In this document: positions 26,766-35,606 of the stretch, piece after piece
Numbering within the stretch: the first letter of the stretch is position 1
Layout: each line of letters opens with the position of its first letter
Source of the DNA: Calothrix anomala FACHB-343
GTDB taxonomy: Bacteria > Cyanobacteriota > Cyanobacteriia > Cyanobacteriales > Nostocaceae
Direction: 5' to 3'
Assembly: GCF_014696435.1 (NCBI RefSeq)
Contig: NZ_JACJQG010000005.1
Span: forward strand, 124,001 to 188,000
Length of the DNA: 64,000 nt
Made by a program: the position numbers and the translations under genes
Notes under the pieces: model-generated
The model's database searches: none
What the model saw: the letters and a program-made list of their open reading frames with translations, nothing else
What the model was told of the DNA's origin: nothing

Positions 26766-27515
26766 ATGTCTGAAGCTCATAGCTCCATGTTAACACCAGT
26801 TACAGACAACTATGCCGACTTAGCAACGGCATTATTAACTCACTATAGCTTTGACCTCAGTGGTTACAGTGCCAGTGAGCTAATTAAACGTTGGCAAACC
26901 AATTACCCAATTGATTGGCTGCATATTGCCGTGATTGAAGCATTGTATCAAGGTCGCTATAAAGCAGTTTCAGTACAGCAAATTTTAAACTTTTGGCAAC
27001 GGCGCGGTCAGGCGACTTATCATTTCAATATGGAATTTCAGCGTCTGATTTGTAGCAAATTCCCCGAAAGCTTAACTTCTATCCCCACCCCTATTTTATC
27101 TCCAGCAAAGAAAAGCCTCTCTCCGGAAAATAATCACTATCATTTAGCATCTGCCGATGTTTCTGGATTACCAAGCCAGTTAGATCGAGAATATAGCCAA
27201 AGAAAACTTACATCCGTAAAAGCCCTACAAGAAGCACAGCAGCCCGTTGTTAGGGAAGATAGGGTAGAAGTATCTTCTCGTGCTGTACCGCCCGTAGCGG
27301 CTGTACAACCCAGCATCCAGCCAGAGAATAATTATCGGGAACAGCGATTATTACCATCAAGTGCGAGCCACCATCCGATTGGACAATTTACACCCGAAAC
27401 AAGCGATCGCACTGAATCTTTTACATCAAAACTTAAAGCTATGTCTAGCAAGCCAATGCTAGGTAGAACTCATACAAGAGAAAAAATTAAAGATGAGAAT
27501 AGCGCTGTAAATTGA
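26766..27515 (+). CDS. Conserved hypothetical protein with helical N-terminal domain
   Basis: A 249-residue protein of unknown function. The N-terminal 110 residues form a compact, well-conserved-looking helical domain (DLSGYSASELIKRWQTNYPI, DWLHIAVIEALYQGRYKAVS, VQQILNFWQRRGQATYHFNM) that could bind nucleic acid or protein. The rest is low-complexity and polar, probably disordered. Its spacing to the SLH gene (106 bases) and direction allow co-transcription but give no functional hint. Confidence 0.7.
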   Translation: MSEAHSSMLTPVTDNYADLATALLTHYSFDLSGYSASELIKRWQTNYPIDWLHIAVIEALYQGRYKAVSVQQILNFWQRRGQATYHFNMEFQRLICSKFPESLTSIPTPILSPAKKSLSPENNHYHLASADVSGLPSQLDREYSQRKLTSVKALQEAQQPVVREDRVEVSSRAVPPVAAVQPSIQPENNYREQRLLPSSASHHPIGQFTPETSDRTESFTSKLKAMSSKPMLGRTHTREKIKDENSAVN

Positions 27516-27656
27516 TAATTATCGACAAGATATAAAAAATATAGAGTTTGTTTTTGATTTTATTTATGGATTAGATTCAGAAAACACGCGCTAATGAAAA
27601 TGGTAAATTACTTTTTACAGTTATTGTCAAAATAACCCCTAATTTATCTGATTAAT

Positions 27657-28559
27657 ATGATGCTCAACCCACCGAATTTACCATTTCTCAAATCTATTGG
27701 TTGGCAAATAAACAATATAAATCAATTAACTGAAAAAGAAATGCTCCAATTGTACCAGCGCAATTGGCATCACAAAAGTACTTTTAGAAATTTTTCCAAA
27801 GAAGAAAAAGACTTTGTACATTATTTAGCCCAAAAATATAAATCTTGGATCTTGTCAGATTTGGAAATGTTTAATTTAAGTCATCACAATACAATACTCA
27901 ATATTCTGAATAATTTTAATTCCGAAGTTTTAAAAAATGCTGCTGCTCACTTTGCTGGTGGTACGCTTTTAGCTTTAGAATATGATGAATATAGGCTGAG
28001 TAAAGATATTGATTTTCTCTTTCCCTACGCAACGGAAAATTATCGATATTTAAGAAATTTAGTTTACGATGCAGGAATTGAGATTTTATTTCAAAACACT
28101 AGAGATATTCAATTAGGTGAAAGCACAATAAATCAATATGGTATTCGCTTCCCTGTTACGGTTAATGAAACAACTATTAAAGTAGAAATTGTAGCCAATG
28201 GAGCTTTTACTTTAGATCCTCCCGTTTATCCAAAATGGGCAAATATTCCTTGTTTGAGTATCAGTGATAGGTTTACATCAAAACTTATGGCTAATGCTGA
28301 TAGATGGAACGATTCCAGTACACAATCTAGAGATTTGATTGATTTAGCCATGTTACGAGTAAATAATCAAATTTCTTTAGGAGCAATTGCTAAAGCTGAA
28401 CAAACCTATGAAGTTAGAAAGCCGCTACTGAAAGCGATCAATAATTTTCTTGAGAAAGAAGAACATCGAAGTAAATGTTTTCAGCAGCTAAATGTACCTG
28501 AAGAAAAAAAAGCAACGATAATGAATGGAATTGATTTGCTAATTGTTGATTTTCAATAA
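27657..28559 (+). CDS. AbiEii/AbiGii-type nucleotidyltransferase, solitary
   Basis: A 300-residue member of the nucleotidyltransferase family that includes type IV toxin AbiEii and MenT. The signature HFAGGTLLALEYDEYRLSKD followed by IDFLF (about 102-126) gives the GG and the two metal-binding Asp residues. Later motifs are VEIVANGAF and SISDRFTSKLMANADRW, SRDLIDLAML. Toxins of this family add nucleotides to tRNA ends or similar substrates; the target here is unknown. The usual AbiEi antitoxin gene is not adjacent: the upstream neighbour lacks its winged-helix features. Base composition is more AT-rich than the flanks, consistent with acquisition. Confidence 0.8.
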   Translation: MMLNPPNLPFLKSIGWQINNINQLTEKEMLQLYQRNWHHKSTFRNFSKEEKDFVHYLAQKYKSWILSDLEMFNLSHHNTILNILNNFNSEVLKNAAAHFAGGTLLALEYDEYRLSKDIDFLFPYATENYRYLRNLVYDAGIEILFQNTRDIQLGESTINQYGIRFPVTVNETTIKVEIVANGAFTLDPPVYPKWANIPCLSISDRFTSKLMANADRWNDSSTQSRDLIDLAMLRVNNQISLGAIAKAEQTYEVRKPLLKAINNFLEKEEHRSKCFQQLNVPEEKKATIMNGIDLLIVDFQ

Positions 28560-28600
28560 TTTGAATAAAATTATCTAAATTAAGCAAGTCAGTGTAAATA

Positions 28601-28690
28601 AACCAAACTATATTACGAAACTTAAATAGGCTGTAAACTCTTACCATTGACAAATGACAAATGACAAATGACAGCCCTAGCCAGTATTGT
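28601..28690. repeat. Dispersed CTTAAATAGGCTG repeat (copy 2, direct)
   Basis: An about 90-base element containing three TGACAAA heptamers. It is inverted relative to the copy at 31578-31672; the two flank the PAS-GAF-cyclase gene. Confidence 0.6.
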
Positions 28691-28705
28691 CGTTACGCCA
28701 ACCTA

Positions 28706-31072
28706 TTATTTGCGCCCCATTAAGAGATAAGTTGTCATTTTCCCACCTTCTGGAAGTGAAATGTAACCCCGCTTTTCCAGCAAAAAATCATGACGCAAAC
28801 GTTTATAGGTATTTTGTGTAACTTGAATTTGTCCGGGAATTCCTTGAGATTCCATGTAACTAGCTAGGTTTACAGTTTCTCCCCAGCGCTGATAGTTAAA
28901 TTTTTCTACTTCCATAATCCCCAGAATAACAGGGCCGCTGTGAATGCCAATGCGGATGTGAAAATTTTGGTGATGTTCGCTGTTAAATAAGGCGATCGCA
29001 GTTTGCATATCTAAAGCCATGTGCGCGATCGCTTGTGCGTGATCCCCTCGCCGCAATGGAAAGCCACCCATTACCATATATACTTCATTCATTGGCTGGA
29101 TTTTTTGCAGGCTATATCTTTCGCTGAGGCGATCGAAAGCAGCAAAAATCGGATTGAGTAAACTCACCAATTGAATTGCACTCATAGAACCAGCAATTTC
29201 GCTTAAACCCACAATATCTGCAAATAAAACTGTTACCTCTGCAAAGTCTTTCGCCACCACATCTACTGGTTGAGGAGGTTGCACAATTACCTCCGCCGAA
29301 ATATTTTGTAATAGCCGTTTAGTTTCTTCCTGTTGATGACGTAGTGCTTGTTCAGCTAAAACTCGCTGAGTAATGTTGCGAAAAATCCCCCGAATCGCTG
29401 CTGGTTTACCTGCGACAAATTTACAATTAATATTCCCTTCTAAAAAGATTGTTTGCCCGTTTTTACCGACAAATGCCGTTTGCACCTGTTCTAAAGTTGC
29501 TCCCGCCATCATCACGTTATAAAATTTTTGTCGGCTGCGTTGTTGATAATCGGGGTGAATAATATCAAAAATATTCATCTCGGCAATTTCTGCTTGACTA
29601 TATCCTAAAGCTTTTTGCCATGCTTTATTCACATATAAAAATCTGCCGTAAACATTAACAGACTGAATTAAATCGTTAGCATTTTCTAATAAATCGCGAT
29701 ATCTTTCTTCACTTTCTATTAATGCTGCTTCTGTATATTTACATTTGATAAAATTGGCAATTTGACTGCCAATAGCTACGACTAATTGCAATAATTCTGT
29801 ATCCTTTGGTTGCACTTCTTGACTCAAAAATACCATCACCCCGATAATTTTGTTATCGTCTAAAATCGGGAAGCCAAATGCTGAGTGCAATCCCGCAGTT
29901 GCGGCTGGTTGCGATCGCTGTGCATCATCATCATTGGCAATTTCTTTAATCCACAATGGCGAACGTCTCGCCCAAATTCTCCCAGGTAAACCGACACCAG
30001 AGTTATAAGTCGTCTGCCAAGTAATTGCTTTAAATTCTCTCGCCGAAACTAAACGAGTAGATTTGAGTTCTACACATCTGAGAACGACATTGTTACTATC
30101 TGTATGCACCGATGTCGTGATATATTGACCAGGCGTCCATAATTCCCCTAATTCCCAACCTAAAGTTTGACAAATTGCCTGCAAAATTCGCGGCATTGCC
30201 TCTTTGACAGTTTGGGCTTCTGATAAAATGTGGGTGATAGCATACTGGGCACATATACGTTGTTCTCGACGCTGGCGATCGGTAATATCCCTACCGATAT
30301 AGATAATATCTTCTAAATTATCTAAATGTTTAATAACCGAACAAGAAAAAGCAATTAATAATTTCTCTCTTTTTTTGCTCCGACAAGCTACTTCGATATT
30401 TGAGGAATTTTGCTGAGATAGGGAATATTTTTTGAGAACATTTTGAAATAATTCATAATTATCAATAATTACAGATATTGACTTACCTAATAGTTCCGCT
30501 TCACTGTAACCAAATAATTTTTTAGTTGCTGAATTAATTTTTTTGATAATTCCCGCCGGACTGGTTACCAACAATGCATCCGCCATTGAATTGATAACTT
30601 GTTCCATGTAATTTTTGTAAGCTGTTAAAGTACTTGATAGCAGGCTAGCTTCATGATATCGCTGCACTAATTTATGTTCTAAAGCTAACCTATCTGTCAC
30701 TTCTTCAATCAGCACAATTAACTTACTTTCGGATTGGGGTTCAAGTTGTTCGCCAATAATATATATATCTATGTAGATTTCCGATATTTCTTGATTGTCA
30801 GATATTTCCTGACTGTCTCGTCTAATTCCTTCTAGTTCAAATAACTCCTGTTCTCCGGCGATGATAGATGCTAAAATTTCTTCTAAGCCGATAAATTCTG
30901 GAAAACTTAGGCGCACATCTTTTCCTAAACTTACCTCTTCCGGTTGAGCAGCAAACCTGGTTACAGCCTCTGACATATCTAAAATATGTAAATTCCCATC
31001 TAACTCCAAGCGTTCAAATTTCCGTTGGAAAGAAGGTTTATTGAAAATCCGCTCTAATACCTGGTATTTCAT
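28706..31072 (-). CDS. PAS-GAF-PAS protein with degenerate class III nucleotide cyclase domain
   Basis: A 788-residue soluble signalling protein. Domains in order: N-terminal PAS-like region (1-130), PAS (about 150-265, MEQVINSMADALLVTSPAG), GAF (about 280-440), PAS (about 445-570, SEERYRDLLENANDLIQSVN), then a cyclase homology domain (about 600-785). The first metal Asp is present (VTVLFADIVGLSEIAG). The second, normally in Gly-Asp, reads PMNEVYM (Glu); the purine-specifying Lys is replaced by Gln (KIQPMNE), the usual Asp before WG is Gln (NYQRWGETVN), and the transition-state Arg is Tyr (NLASYMES). Cyclase activity is therefore doubtful. ATG 31072 is preferred to an in-frame TTG at 31096. 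Confidence 0.85.
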   Translation of the reverse strand: MKYQVLERIFNKPSFQRKFERLELDGNLHILDMSEAVTRFAAQPEEVSLGKDVRLSFPEFIGLEEILASIIAGEQELFELEGIRRDSQEISDNQEISEIYIDIYIIGEQLEPQSESKLIVLIEEVTDRLALEHKLVQRYHEASLLSSTLTAYKNYMEQVINSMADALLVTSPAGIIKKINSATKKLFGYSEAELLGKSISVIIDNYELFQNVLKKYSLSQQNSSNIEVACRSKKREKLLIAFSCSVIKHLDNLEDIIYIGRDITDRQRREQRICAQYAITHILSEAQTVKEAMPRILQAICQTLGWELGELWTPGQYITTSVHTDSNNVVLRCVELKSTRLVSAREFKAITWQTTYNSGVGLPGRIWARRSPLWIKEIANDDDAQRSQPAATAGLHSAFGFPILDDNKIIGVMVFLSQEVQPKDTELLQLVVAIGSQIANFIKCKYTEAALIESEERYRDLLENANDLIQSVNVYGRFLYVNKAWQKALGYSQAEIAEMNIFDIIHPDYQQRSRQKFYNVMMAGATLEQVQTAFVGKNGQTIFLEGNINCKFVAGKPAAIRGIFRNITQRVLAEQALRHQQEETKRLLQNISAEVIVQPPQPVDVVAKDFAEVTVLFADIVGLSEIAGSMSAIQLVSLLNPIFAAFDRLSERYSLQKIQPMNEVYMVMGGFPLRRGDHAQAIAHMALDMQTAIALFNSEHHQNFHIRIGIHSGPVILGIMEVEKFNYQRWGETVNLASYMESQGIPGQIQVTQNTYKRLRHDFLLEKRGYISLPEGGKMTTYLLMGRK

Positions 31073-31577
31073 ATTGGTGAGGGAATAACCATTCAAGCAA
31101 TGACTGAATGAAAACTCAGCAGCAATTAGAGGAAAGAAGATGAGAGCAGGATTAGATCGCGATCGCCATATATCCCCATTCCTCTACTGAGAACTTAGCA
31201 ATTCATACCCAAAATTCGGTTTTCGCAATTCACCACACAGCAACACTGATAACTCTGAACCTATTGTTACCAATAGTTATTCAATAGAGAAAGTTTAGTC
31301 GATTCAGCCTAAAGATTGTTCATCTGTCTGCCATTAATTTATCTTATTTTTAAATCAATCTATCTTTAGTCAAGATATATTAATAATCTTATGGTTTGAT
31401 AACTAAAATTTGCTCGCCTGAATTATAGTTAAAAAATTCTGAGAATAACGCCTAGAACGGCTTATCTCAACAATAAATTAATTTCACAACTCAGATAGAA
31501 TGGCTATATAAAAGCATATCGCAAATATCCTAAATTATTTTATTTTCCTACTTCAGGAGGTTTGCATAATTAAATAT

Positions 31578-31672
31578 AGCTGGCAAGGGTTGTCATTGGT
31601 AATTGGTCATTTGTCATTGGTCATGGGTAAGGGATTCCCGTCTATTTAAGTTTTATAATATAGTTTTGTTGA
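31578..31672. repeat. Dispersed CTTAAATAGGCTG repeat (copy 3, inverted)
   Basis: Reverse complement of the 28601 family, including TGACCAA/TGACAAA heptamers and the CCCTTGCCAGCTAT end. Confidence 0.6.
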
Positions 31673-31824
31673 TTAATAGTTACTTTACTTGTGAAAAGTG
31701 AATTTTTAAAAGCACAAATTCATCATAATTATAGGGCAATAGGGTTCAGAGAATGTTATGCCAGAACAATAGTAGTATCCAGACCGCAAAAATTATGTAT
31801 CAGCGATATTAGCTGCTAATTTAT

Positions 31825-31852
31825 GTAGAGACTTTCTAGCCAAAGCCTCTAC
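31825..31852 (-). terminator. Hairpin downstream of the secreted protease gene
   Basis: GTAGAGACTTT pairs with AAAGCCTCTAC (one mismatch, 6-base loop), 26 bases past the stop of the 31878-32840 gene. There is no clear T-run. Confidence 0.45.
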
Positions 31853-31877
31853 AGAATAAAATCAAATAGTCTAAATT

Positions 31878-32840
31878 TTACCTATTGCCAGCCAATTCAT
31901 CTAAAAAGGAGATTTTGACTGCCAAGTTGATGATATCTTGATTAGTCCTGCGATTTTTAATTTCCGCGTTATTCAAGGCCACAATATATGGTTGTCCATC
32001 AATGACACCAATTAAGGGGCCGCCAGAAGAACCGCCGGCTGTGTCGCAATCATGAAATAGAACATTATCCTCCTCTTTCACAATACTACATCCCGCCTGA
32101 AATCCTGCTGTGTATCCAGGGCCAGCTGTCAAATATTCATAGCCTTTTTTCGTAGGATTAGGAAAGTCACCAGAGTAGCCAACGAAAAATAATTTTTCTT
32201 TATTATTAATTAGTGTCTGAGGTGATAGAGATTTCCAGCCTAAATAACCATACTTCCGCCCAAGGGGCTTATCGATTTTCATCACAGCCCAATCGTTAAC
32301 TTGGTTACTGTAGTCATTACCAGTAAAGTTTGTGCCATAAATTACTTGCACTGCTTGGGCTACATCTCTTCTATTGCTGACAGCACCATTAACTACATTT
32401 GGTTTAAAGAGAATTTTTTGACTGAGTTGATGAGTTTCTGGATCGATTACACAGTGAGCATTGGTTAAAACTATATCATCAGCAATTAAGGTGCCAGTAC
32501 AGTGATATTGTTTGGCATCAGTTGTTGTTCCTTCTACCCGGCCAATTGTTGACCAAGGATAATCGCGACTCAACATGGGGACGCGATCGTCTATACCATC
32601 AGGAATTCCTCTTGTACCACCAGTTGGTTTTTCAGTTTGTCTGAGGGACTCAGGTTTAAAGGGGTTACCATTACCTGAAATTTTTGTTTGACCTGGTTTG
32701 AATTCAGTAAATTTAGGTGCAGAAGTTGGTTGTGATTCTGTCTGTGCTTGTACGGATATCGAACCACCGACAGCAAAAGCACTCAAAACTCCGACGGCAA
32801 ACAAAGCTAAATATTGCTTGTATATTGGTTTTGTACTCAT
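31878..32840 (-). CDS. Secreted trypsin-like (V8/glutamyl-type) serine protease
   Basis: A 320-residue exported serine protease. A signal peptide covers residues 1-32 (hydrophobic LALFAVGVLSAFAVGGSISV, cut near VQAQ). A Pro/Ser/Gly-rich propeptide-like segment follows. The triad is His (DDIVLTNAHCVID), Asp (VNDWAVMKIDKPLG) and Ser (DTAGGSSGGPLIG). Two further Cys pairs could form disulfides, fitting the periplasm or medium. The ATG start is clear. The gene stands alone, with a stem-loop after it. Substrate unknown. Confidence 0.88.
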   Translation of the reverse strand: MSTKPIYKQYLALFAVGVLSAFAVGGSISVQAQTESQPTSAPKFTEFKPGQTKISGNGNPFKPESLRQTEKPTGGTRGIPDGIDDRVPMLSRDYPWSTIGRVEGTTTDAKQYHCTGTLIADDIVLTNAHCVIDPETHQLSQKILFKPNVVNGAVSNRRDVAQAVQVIYGTNFTGNDYSNQVNDWAVMKIDKPLGRKYGYLGWKSLSPQTLINNKEKLFFVGYSGDFPNPTKKGYEYLTAGPGYTAGFQAGCSIVKEEDNVLFHDCDTAGGSSGGPLIGVIDGQPYIVALNNAEIKNRRTNQDIINLAVKISFLDELAGNR

Positions 32841-32865
32841 TGAATGATTTCTCCAGGATAGAAGT

Positions 32866-33094
32866 AGGGGTTAGGGGCTAGGGGCTAGGGGTTAGGGCGT
32901 GTTTGCAAACTACTCGTTTAGCCTTCTAAATTTCTCGATCCCCCTAAATCCCCCTTAAAAAGGGGAGCCACTGCGTTGGGCGGGTTCCCCGACTTGTAGC
33001 AAGTGGCGTGGACTTTGAGGGTCTTTTCGCCCCCCTTAAAAAGGGGGGTAGGGGGGGATCTAAGACTTTGAAAACACACACTAGGGGTTAGGGA
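32866..33094. repeat. MITE-like element with GGGCGTGTTTTCAAAC termini (copy B) carrying a nested fold-back repeat
   Basis: The left end GGGCGTGTTTGCAAAC (32895-32910) is preceded by GGGGCTAGGGG runs; the right end is CTTTGAAAACACACACTAGG (33065-33084). Inside lies a complete GATCCCCCTAAATCC fold-back element (32937-33060), the family also seen at 3050-3124. Confidence 0.6.
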
Positions 33095-33335
33095 TGAGAT
33101 GAAAAATTTTTCACCACTATAGTATTTAGGTAGTTATTACCTATTACTTGTTCCCTAATTACAAGTCAGAATGGAGCGGATATTTTATGCTTTGTTGTAT
33201 CTCAAGCACAGCTCATAAATTTGTTTGACTCGGCGGATTTATAATTACGAGATACTATATCTCTAGGGATCTGCAGCTTATGCAGTTTTTTGGCAGTTGA
33301 GTGCAAAAATAGGATTCAGGGACTTCCAGAAAATC

Positions 33336-33367
33336 AAAAACTCCATCCATCAGGGGGTGAAGTTTTT
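33336..33367. terminator. Hairpin related to the prcA terminator
   Basis: AAAAACTCCATCC pairs imperfectly with GGGTGAAGTTTTT. It lies about 100 bases past the SpoIID/LytB gene, with T-runs on both strands. Confidence 0.45.
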
Positions 33368-33467
33368 CAGTATGGACTATTAAGTTGCACAATCCATCAT
33401 GAAGGCTGTCAACAGTTAACAGTCAACAGCCCTGATTAGTAATTATGCAATTTAGACGCGCATTAGC

Positions 33468-34613
33468 TTACTTAGCTTTAATTGGTGTTAAGGCTACACC
33501 TTGGTAATAATGTCCCAAAATTTGTAGATGGTTTGCGCCTTGGCGTGCTAAATTATACGCTCCCCACTGACTCATGCCGATGCCGTGACCAAAGCCTAGC
33601 CCTTGGAGGATAAAGCTACCATCAGCACCTTTACTAACGTTAAAGCGAGTGCTTTTTAGCCTCAGTGCAGTACGTACTTGTTCGCCTTTGAGTACTTTCG
33701 TACCGCGATCGCCAATAATTCGCAGGGCTTTGACGCTTTGGAATGGCGAACGTTCTTCGGGTATCATATCTTTGACATTACCGACACCAGAAATCATTGA
33801 ACTGATTTCCCCTGGTGAGAAGCTTCTCACCCAATTACACTCTTTAATATTTTGATCGTAATCTTGAACTGCACGTAGGTAAGGTTCTTTGCTTTGCCAG
33901 ACATCTTCCACATTTTCTGTATGTCCGCCTGAGCAAGCGTGGAAAACTGAGAGAATAATTTTGTTGTTGTAGGTTAATACTTGCCCAGCTGTAGCATCAA
34001 CTGCGGCGTAGGTTCCAGGAGACTCACTACTGACACCTTTATAAATTTGCCAACGATCTGGAGTATCGCCTAAATCAAAAATGGGGTTACTGCGCTGTTT
34101 TTCTCGTTCGTATAAAGCATAAGTACGTGCGGCGATCGCTTGGGCTTTTAAAGCTTCTTGCGGCCATCGGGAGTCCATTTCCCCACCGATAACGCTGTAA
34201 AGATACTCCTCCGTATCTACCCAGTTAACGGCTGTTAAACCTTTATCTGTGGGTACAACCAGAGTTCTACCACGATACCAGCGATCGCCAATATAAACAA
34301 ATCCTTTACCTGTAGGCTCAATCCAAAATAAACCAGATTGCCATTTATCTAAAGCTACACCACCAGCAACAGCTTGGGCATAAAACGCACTCATCGCTGG
34401 TAATTGTCCGAGAGTCCGTCCTGTTCCATCCTTGATGACTGCTGCTGTCGAACTCCCAACTTTTACTTGATTAACATTCCTCTCTATGGCGATGCGTAAG
34501 ATTACAGATGCTTGCGCCGGTGCAACCAAAGCTATCCACAAGAGAATACCTAACCACCAATGTTGTCCTTTAATCTGGGAAAATATAGAGCCAAATAAAA
34601 CTGGAAATTTCAT
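33468..34613 (-). CDS. SpoIID/LytB-domain protein (amidase-enhancer-like)
   Basis: A 381-residue exported cell-wall protein. An N-terminal membrane or signal segment (about 20-36, WLGILLWIALVAPAQA) is followed by a basic region and the SpoIID/LytB domain (about 125-375). The hallmark YLYSVIGGEMDSRWPQEALK, followed by AQAIAARTYA, carries the catalytic-type Glu of SpoIID lytic transglycosylases. A Cys-containing HACSGGHTENVEDVW and a GLGFGHGIGMSQWGAYNLAR end are also typical. Likely role: peptidoglycan cutting or activation of amidases, perhaps in cell-wall remodelling or septal junctions. The ATG start is clear. Confidence 0.88.
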   Translation of the reverse strand: MKFPVLFGSIFSQIKGQHWWLGILLWIALVAPAQASVILRIAIERNVNQVKVGSSTAAVIKDGTGRTLGQLPAMSAFYAQAVAGGVALDKWQSGLFWIEPTGKGFVYIGDRWYRGRTLVVPTDKGLTAVNWVDTEEYLYSVIGGEMDSRWPQEALKAQAIAARTYALYEREKQRSNPIFDLGDTPDRWQIYKGVSSESPGTYAAVDATAGQVLTYNNKIILSVFHACSGGHTENVEDVWQSKEPYLRAVQDYDQNIKECNWVRSFSPGEISSMISGVGNVKDMIPEERSPFQSVKALRIIGDRGTKVLKGEQVRTALRLKSTRFNVSKGADGSFILQGLGFGHGIGMSQWGAYNLARQGANHLQILGHYYQGVALTPIKAK

Positions 34614-34824
34614 GCCGATCGTTTAATCACGTTAGTATCTGTTTGAGGCTGTGGAGTAATCGCATCTACAACTAAAGATGAGACGCTTTTCCATCAATGG
34701 AGGTTGCCACCTTTTACTAATTATGCATCGTAGTCTCAGCAAAGAAATGCATGGCAATCAATCTGTTGTTTGAGGTTTTCAATTGATTTAGAAAAAGAAA
34801 AATATTTAACTTATCCACTGTATC

Positions 34825-34852
34825 TTGACAACTCAGTGTTAAGGATTATATC
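34825..34852 (+). promoter_or_regulatory. Candidate promoter of the TetR gene
   Basis: TTGACA at 34825-34830 is followed after 16 bases by TATATC (34847-34852). This places the transcript start next to the palindrome at 34860-34879. Confidence 0.4.
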
Positions 34853-34859
34853 GTTAATA

Positions 34860-34879
34860 TATAACGAGCGTTCGATATA
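34860..34879. promoter_or_regulatory. Palindromic operator candidate for the TetR regulator
   Basis: A 20-base pseudo-palindrome centred on ACGAGCGTTCG; 16 of 20 positions are symmetric. It lies 14 bases before the TetR start and just downstream of a promoter candidate, as expected for autorepression. Confidence 0.5.
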
Positions 34880-34892
34880 AATTAGTCCAATT

Positions 34893-35468
34893 ATGCCGAA
34901 GATTGTTGATCGCGAACAATACCGCAAAGAACTGCTCGGTAAGTGCTTTGATTTATTTGCGCAAAAAGGCTATAGCGCCATCACCATGCGGGAAATAGCC
35001 CAAGGCTTAAATGTATCTACAGGAACTCTGTATCATTATTTTCCCAGTAAACAAGCTTTATTTGAACAATTATTAGAAGAAATTAGCCAGCAAGATGTGG
35101 CATTAGCCTTAGCAGAATTGGGAGGTAAAAAAACACTACCAGAAGCAATGGCAGCATTAGCCAGATACTTAATCAAAAACGAAGATTACTTTATTAAATG
35201 GACATACATCTGGGTTGATTTTTGTCAACATCAAGACTCAGAACAAATAAAAATTAGCGGTGCTTTGAAGCGGGCTAATCAGCGATATCAACAAGCAGCC
35301 TGTGATTTTTTAGGAATTGAAGATCCGGTTTTAGCTTCCTTTGTATTGAGTTTCGTCAATGGTTTGATTTTGGAAAAACTATGGGGAGATGAAACGATTT
35401 GTTTTACAGAACAATGCGCTTTATTAGGTAAAATGCTCGCGGCGTATTTGCAGATAAATAGGGGCTAG
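34893..35468 (+). CDS. TetR-family transcriptional regulator
   Basis: A 191-residue repressor-type regulator. The N-terminal helix-turn-helix is canonical (CFDLFAQKGYSAITMREIAQ, then GLNVSTGTLYHYFPSKQALF). The C-terminal ligand domain is divergent and helical. It is followed by devB, devC and devA in the same direction with gaps of about 140-170 bases, so it is most likely the local regulator of this exporter. The inducing ligand is unknown. The ATG at 34893 follows a palindrome that fits an autoregulatory operator. Confidence 0.9.
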   Translation: MPKIVDREQYRKELLGKCFDLFAQKGYSAITMREIAQGLNVSTGTLYHYFPSKQALFEQLLEEISQQDVALALAELGGKKTLPEAMAALARYLIKNEDYFIKWTYIWVDFCQHQDSEQIKISGALKRANQRYQQAACDFLGIEDPVLASFVLSFVNGLILEKLWGDETICFTEQCALLGKMLAAYLQINRG

Positions 35469-35509
35469 GGGTTAGGGGCTAGGGGCTAGAGAGGGGACAA
35501 GGGGGACAA

Positions 35510-35584
35510 TTGTACAGACGCGATTCATCGCATCTCTAACCAATGACAAATGACAATTGTACAGACGCGATTCATCGCGTCTCT
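35510..35584. repeat. Two direct copies of the GTACAGACGCGATTCATCGC palindrome
   Basis: Copies at 35510-35537 and 35554-35584, separated by CAATGACAAATGACAA, between the TetR gene and devB. The second ends 20 bases before the devB start. Confidence 0.85.
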
Positions 35585-35606
35585 ATTGACTAATTAAGAG
35601 GAAAAT

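Larger units (their letters stand above)
31073..31877. other. Intergenic region with an inverted dispersed repeat and a hairpin
   Basis: About 800 bases. 31578-31672 is the inverted partner of 28601-28690. GTAGAG at 31825 and CTCTAC at 31852 close an 11-bp stem with one mismatch just past the protease gene, a likely terminator. The remainder is AT-rich with no gene. Confidence 0.5.
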
